The notes beneath the pieces were generated by a model, which did no database searches, was not told the DNA's origin, and worked only from the letters and a program-made list of their open reading frames with translations. A DNA stretch of 8,000 nt from Deltaproteobacteria bacterium (lineage in GTDB: Bacteria > Desulfobacterota > UBA8473): NCBI GenBank assembly GCA_030643245.1, contig DAOWME010000140.1, positions 1 through 8,000 on the forward strand, written 5' to 3'. A program made the position numbers and the translations under genes. Within the stretch, counting starts at the first letter, position 1, and each line of letters begins with the position of its first letter. Shown here piece by piece: positions 6,124-8,000 of the stretch.

Positions 6124-7293
6124 CTAATACAAGAACATGGGCTTGCCAACAACATGACGGACCCTGGGTTTATACTCGTTCACATCGTAGAGTTCTCGGA
6201 TATCTACCCTTTTTTGGCCCGAGGTAATAATACTTAGGGGAATATCTGTGTATATTCCCCTGTTCAGTGCAATAAGGCGCCCAAAAGCACCCTTTTGGAA
6301 AAGGTCTATCGCCATATTGGCAAAATTAACAGCAACCATCAAATCGAGGGAGTCAGGCGTTCCACTCCGCATTAGGTAGGAAAGCCGCTGATTGAGCACA
6401 TCCTCTCCTGTGAGTTCCTTCAGAACGGCCCCGGTTTCCTCCCCGACCCCCCCCAATCTTCTATGACCGTAGGCATCGGATTCTCCGAAGAGAAACATGT
6501 CACCCCCTACCATCTTTGCCCCTTCCGAAATAGTGATCATGGCATAATTTTTGGGATTGGCCCTTTTATCTTTCATGATGAGCTCTGCCAACCTCTTTGG
6601 ATCAAAGGGAACCTCGGGGATAAGGGCACGCTCCACGCCCGCCAGATATGCGGCTATCAAGGATGTTTCACCACAATACCTGCCAAATAGCTCAATAACG
6701 GCGATTCTCTCATGGGAACCGGTAGAGGTTCTCAATGAATGTATAAAACTGACACTTCTGGCAATGGCTGTGGAAAAACCGATGCAATAGTCTGTTCCAA
6801 AGACGTCATTATCCATTGTCTTGGGGATGGCAATTACAGGAAATCCTTCCCTGCTTAACCTCTCCGCAAAATTGAGGGTATCATCGCCCCCAATGGGAAT
6901 AATGGCATCGATCTTAAGAAGATCCAGATTTTTCAAGACATGGTCTGTGAAATCTCGTTTCCCTTTCTTGAACGCTTCCTTTAAAAAATCCGGTACATCC
7001 TTCTTTCTCACAGCACTGGGATTGGTTCGAGATGTGTGTAGATATGTGCCTCCGGAACGGTCTATGGTTCTTACTTCTGCTGTTTCCAGTTCCTGGATAC
7101 ACTTGGGCGTTGTCCCGGGATCATCCGGGTTGTACTCTAGAATACCGGCCCAGCCCCTTCTAATTCCGATGACCTTAATGCCTTCAAAACGCGCACGATA
7201 AACCAGGGTCTTAATGCAGGGATTAAGCCCCGGCACATCTCCACCACCTGTAAGTATGGCTATTGTTGACCCTCTCTTGCTCTTTTCTTCCAT
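6124..7293 (-). CDS. pfp: 6-phosphofructokinase, probably pyrophosphate-dependent
   Basis: A 389-residue cytoplasmic glycolytic enzyme interconverting fructose 6-phosphate and fructose 1,6-bisphosphate. The N-terminal phosphate loop reads TGGGDVPGLN (15-24). The phosphoryl-donor determinants are GGDD (135-138) and PKTMDND (157-163). Known ATP enzymes have glycine at the second Asp (D138) and at the Lys (K158), while pyrophosphate enzymes carry Asp and Lys, so a pyrophosphate donor is likely and the reaction would be reversible. ELFGR (201-205) replaces the more common MGR, and MRSGTPDSLDL (308-318) replaces the usual QRGG...DR, with Leu where Arg is typical. The ATG at 7293 was chosen because GGAG (7306-7303) lies nine bases upstream. 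Alternative starts at 7308 (ATG) and 7314 (GTG) lack a ribosome binding site. Element B ends 24 bases upstream, so any promoter must lie in or beyond it. The gene stands alone on its strand. Confidence 0.92.
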   Translation of the reverse strand: MEEKSKRGSTIAILTGGGDVPGLNPCIKTLVYRARFEGIKVIGIRRGWAGILEYNPDDPGTTPKCIQELETAEVRTIDRSGGTYLHTSRTNPSAVRKKDVPDFLKEAFKKGKRDFTDHVLKNLDLLKIDAIIPIGGDDTLNFAERLSREGFPVIAIPKTMDNDVFGTDYCIGFSTAIARSVSFIHSLRTSTGSHERIAVIELFGRYCGETSLIAAYLAGVERALIPEVPFDPKRLAELIMKDKRANPKNYAMITISEGAKMVGGDMFLFGESDAYGHRRLGGVGEETGAVLKELTGEDVLNQRLSYLMRSGTPDSLDLMVAVNFANMAIDLFQKGAFGRLIALNRGIYTDIPLSIITSGQKRVDIRELYDVNEYKPRVRHVVGKPMFLY

Positions 7294-7317
7294 CTGTGTG
7301 GTCTCCATAAACACTTA

Positions 7318-7522
7318 GGGACGAGGCTGAAATAACTTCCCCATTTGTGCATCTCATCTTCAGGCCATCCCCCGATCGGGGTCGAGGACAGGCTTTGACC
7401 GATCTTCAAGCACAAAATCCTCGAAATAGGTCAGACTATTCCTCCGGTTTTGCGCTTTCAGATCGAACAAATCTAACCTAAATCTGAGCGCCAACTTGAG
7501 GAAGTTATTTCAGCCTCGTCCC
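7318..7522. mobile_element. MITE-like element B, 205 bp, perfect 23-bp terminal inverted repeats, TTA duplication
   Basis: Bases 7318-7340 (beginning GGGACGAGGCTGAAATAA) are the exact reverse complement of 7500-7522. TTA flanks both ends (7315-7317 and 7523-7525), consistent with a 3-bp or TA-centred target duplication. The interior has no credible gene and contains a 12-bp palindrome CCCCGATCGGGG (7370-7381). It sits immediately upstream of the phosphofructokinase gene. The identity of the two ends suggests recent activity or selection for the hairpin. A degraded relative of one end is at 4197-4218. Confidence 0.8.
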
Positions 7523-7805
7523 TTATTTTGTGGCTTCGCAATACTTCCAATGTCCAGCAGACATAACGCAGCATGAAAGTATTGATTGTTTCCATATAAA
7601 CTCTGGGTAGATTACTGTTGCCCCTAAAGGGGCGCTTGGATTCTCGCTGACCGTACCCCGACACTTTGTGAAGACACAGTTATAAAAAGAATACCATATT
7701 GACACTTGTAATGTAAAAGGTTTTATGATGTTCTCTGTAATGTGAGTCATGGATACCCGTTCAAGTGACGCGGAATACCACCTCCTTCTTGCTCACTATC
7801 TTAGG
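7523..7805. other. Gene-free stretch between elements B and C
   Basis: Two short minus-strand open frames here (7473-7664 and 7523-7750) overlap each other in different frames. One runs into element B and neither has a ribosome binding site, so I treat them as chance. A small hairpin GCCCC-TAAA-GGGGC (7620-7633) is present. The region may contain the true promoter of the phosphofructokinase gene, but no well-spaced pair of boxes was identified on that strand. Confidence 0.4.
7699..7729 (+). promoter_or_regulatory. Possible plus-strand promoter reading into element C
   Basis: TTGACA (7699-7704) is a consensus -35 box and TATGAT (7724-7729) is close to a -10 box, but the 19-base spacer is longer than ideal. 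A transcript would start near 7736 and run through the hairpin structure of element C. No coding region follows within the window. Confidence 0.25.
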
Positions 7806-7996
7806 TAGTTTCCATCCAGAAATGGCCCTTTTTCCCCTGAGCTGCGTTCTCCTCAGGTTTCCGCCTGCGACGTACGACCATGTACGCCTCGGCGCAAACC
7901 GTCGTGCGGCCTTGCTCAGAGAAAAAATTGCTCATTTCTGAATTGGAAACCAACTCGTGCCCTTTTCTCAAGAAGTCCATTTATGGATGGACACTA
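7806..7996. mobile_element. MITE-like element C, about 190 bp, 20-bp terminal inverted repeats, folds into a long two-tier hairpin
   Basis: The ends 7806-7825 (TAGTTTCCATCCAGAAATGG) and the reverse complement of 7977-7996 agree at 18 of 20 positions. Within the element, 7804-7842 pairs imperfectly with 7914-7954. An inner stem, GGTTTCCGCCTGCGACGTAC (7856-7875), pairs with 7882-7900 across a six-base loop. TAGGTA occurs on both edges (7802-7807 and 7995-8000), so a TA or slightly longer duplication is possible, but the window ends there and the exact boundary is uncertain. There is no coding capacity. A matching solo end is at 4119-4137. Confidence 0.65.
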
Positions 7997-8000
7997 GGTA

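Noticed and set aside
7473..7750. Two overlapping minus-strand open frames (63 and 75 codons)
   Set aside because: They overlap in different frames, one enters the terminal repeat of element B, and neither has a ribosome binding site.
1..8000. CRISPR array, tRNA, toxin-antitoxin pair or defence system
   Set aside because: The repeats are few, of different families and inverted rather than regularly spaced. No tRNA fold or defence protein was recognised.

Overview
The window reads as chromosomal DNA of an anaerobic Gram-negative bacterium, most likely of the Desulfobacterota (deltaproteobacterial) type. This is inferred from gene content: a PAS/sigma-54 activator with a cysteine-rich PAS loop, a sodium-pump decarboxylase beta subunit paired with a small membrane protein, and a phosphofructokinase with pyrophosphate-type signature residues. 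No rRNA or other phylogenetic marker is present, so the assignment is tentative.

Layout. A minus-strand block occupies 168-3514. In transcription order it holds a Na+-translocating decarboxylase beta subunit (2372-3514), a 155-residue secreted or membrane-anchored OadG-like protein (1825-2292), a 244-base gap with a G-quadruplex motif, and a PAS-AAA+-Fis sigma-54-dependent activator (168-1580). A gene-free stretch of about 970 bases (3515-4483) follows. Next comes a plus-strand indole/phenylpyruvate decarboxylase gene (4484-6109), visibly richer in GC than its neighbours and preceded by a perfect 17-bp hairpin. It converges, with a 14-base gap, on a minus-strand pyrophosphate-type phosphofructokinase (6124-7293). 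The last 700 bases hold no credible gene.

The gene-free parts are not featureless. They carry at least three different MITE-like elements (short non-coding elements with terminal inverted repeats). Element A (3601-3846) has nested inverted repeats and an exact 8-bp flanking duplication. Element B (7318-7522) has perfect 23-bp terminal repeats and a TTA duplication. Element C (7806-7996) has 20-bp terminal repeats and folds into a long two-tier hairpin. An inverted second copy of A (about 88% identical over 93 bases) lies at the left edge, so the three-gene decarboxylase/regulator block is bracketed by inverted copies. Solo ends resembling B and C lie in the 4100-4220 region.

Functionally, the beta subunit would couple decarboxylation of a carboxybiotin to Na+ export. 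Its alpha/biotin partner is not in the window. The OadG-like protein may take the place of the gamma subunit, and the activator may control this block or a distant sigma-54 promoter; no convincing -24/-12 promoter was found here. The decarboxylase and the phosphofructokinase are metabolic genes with no obvious operon partners. I see no defence system, CRISPR array, tRNA or rRNA. The most novel-looking material is the cluster of small mobile repeats and the decarboxylase/OadG-like pair.
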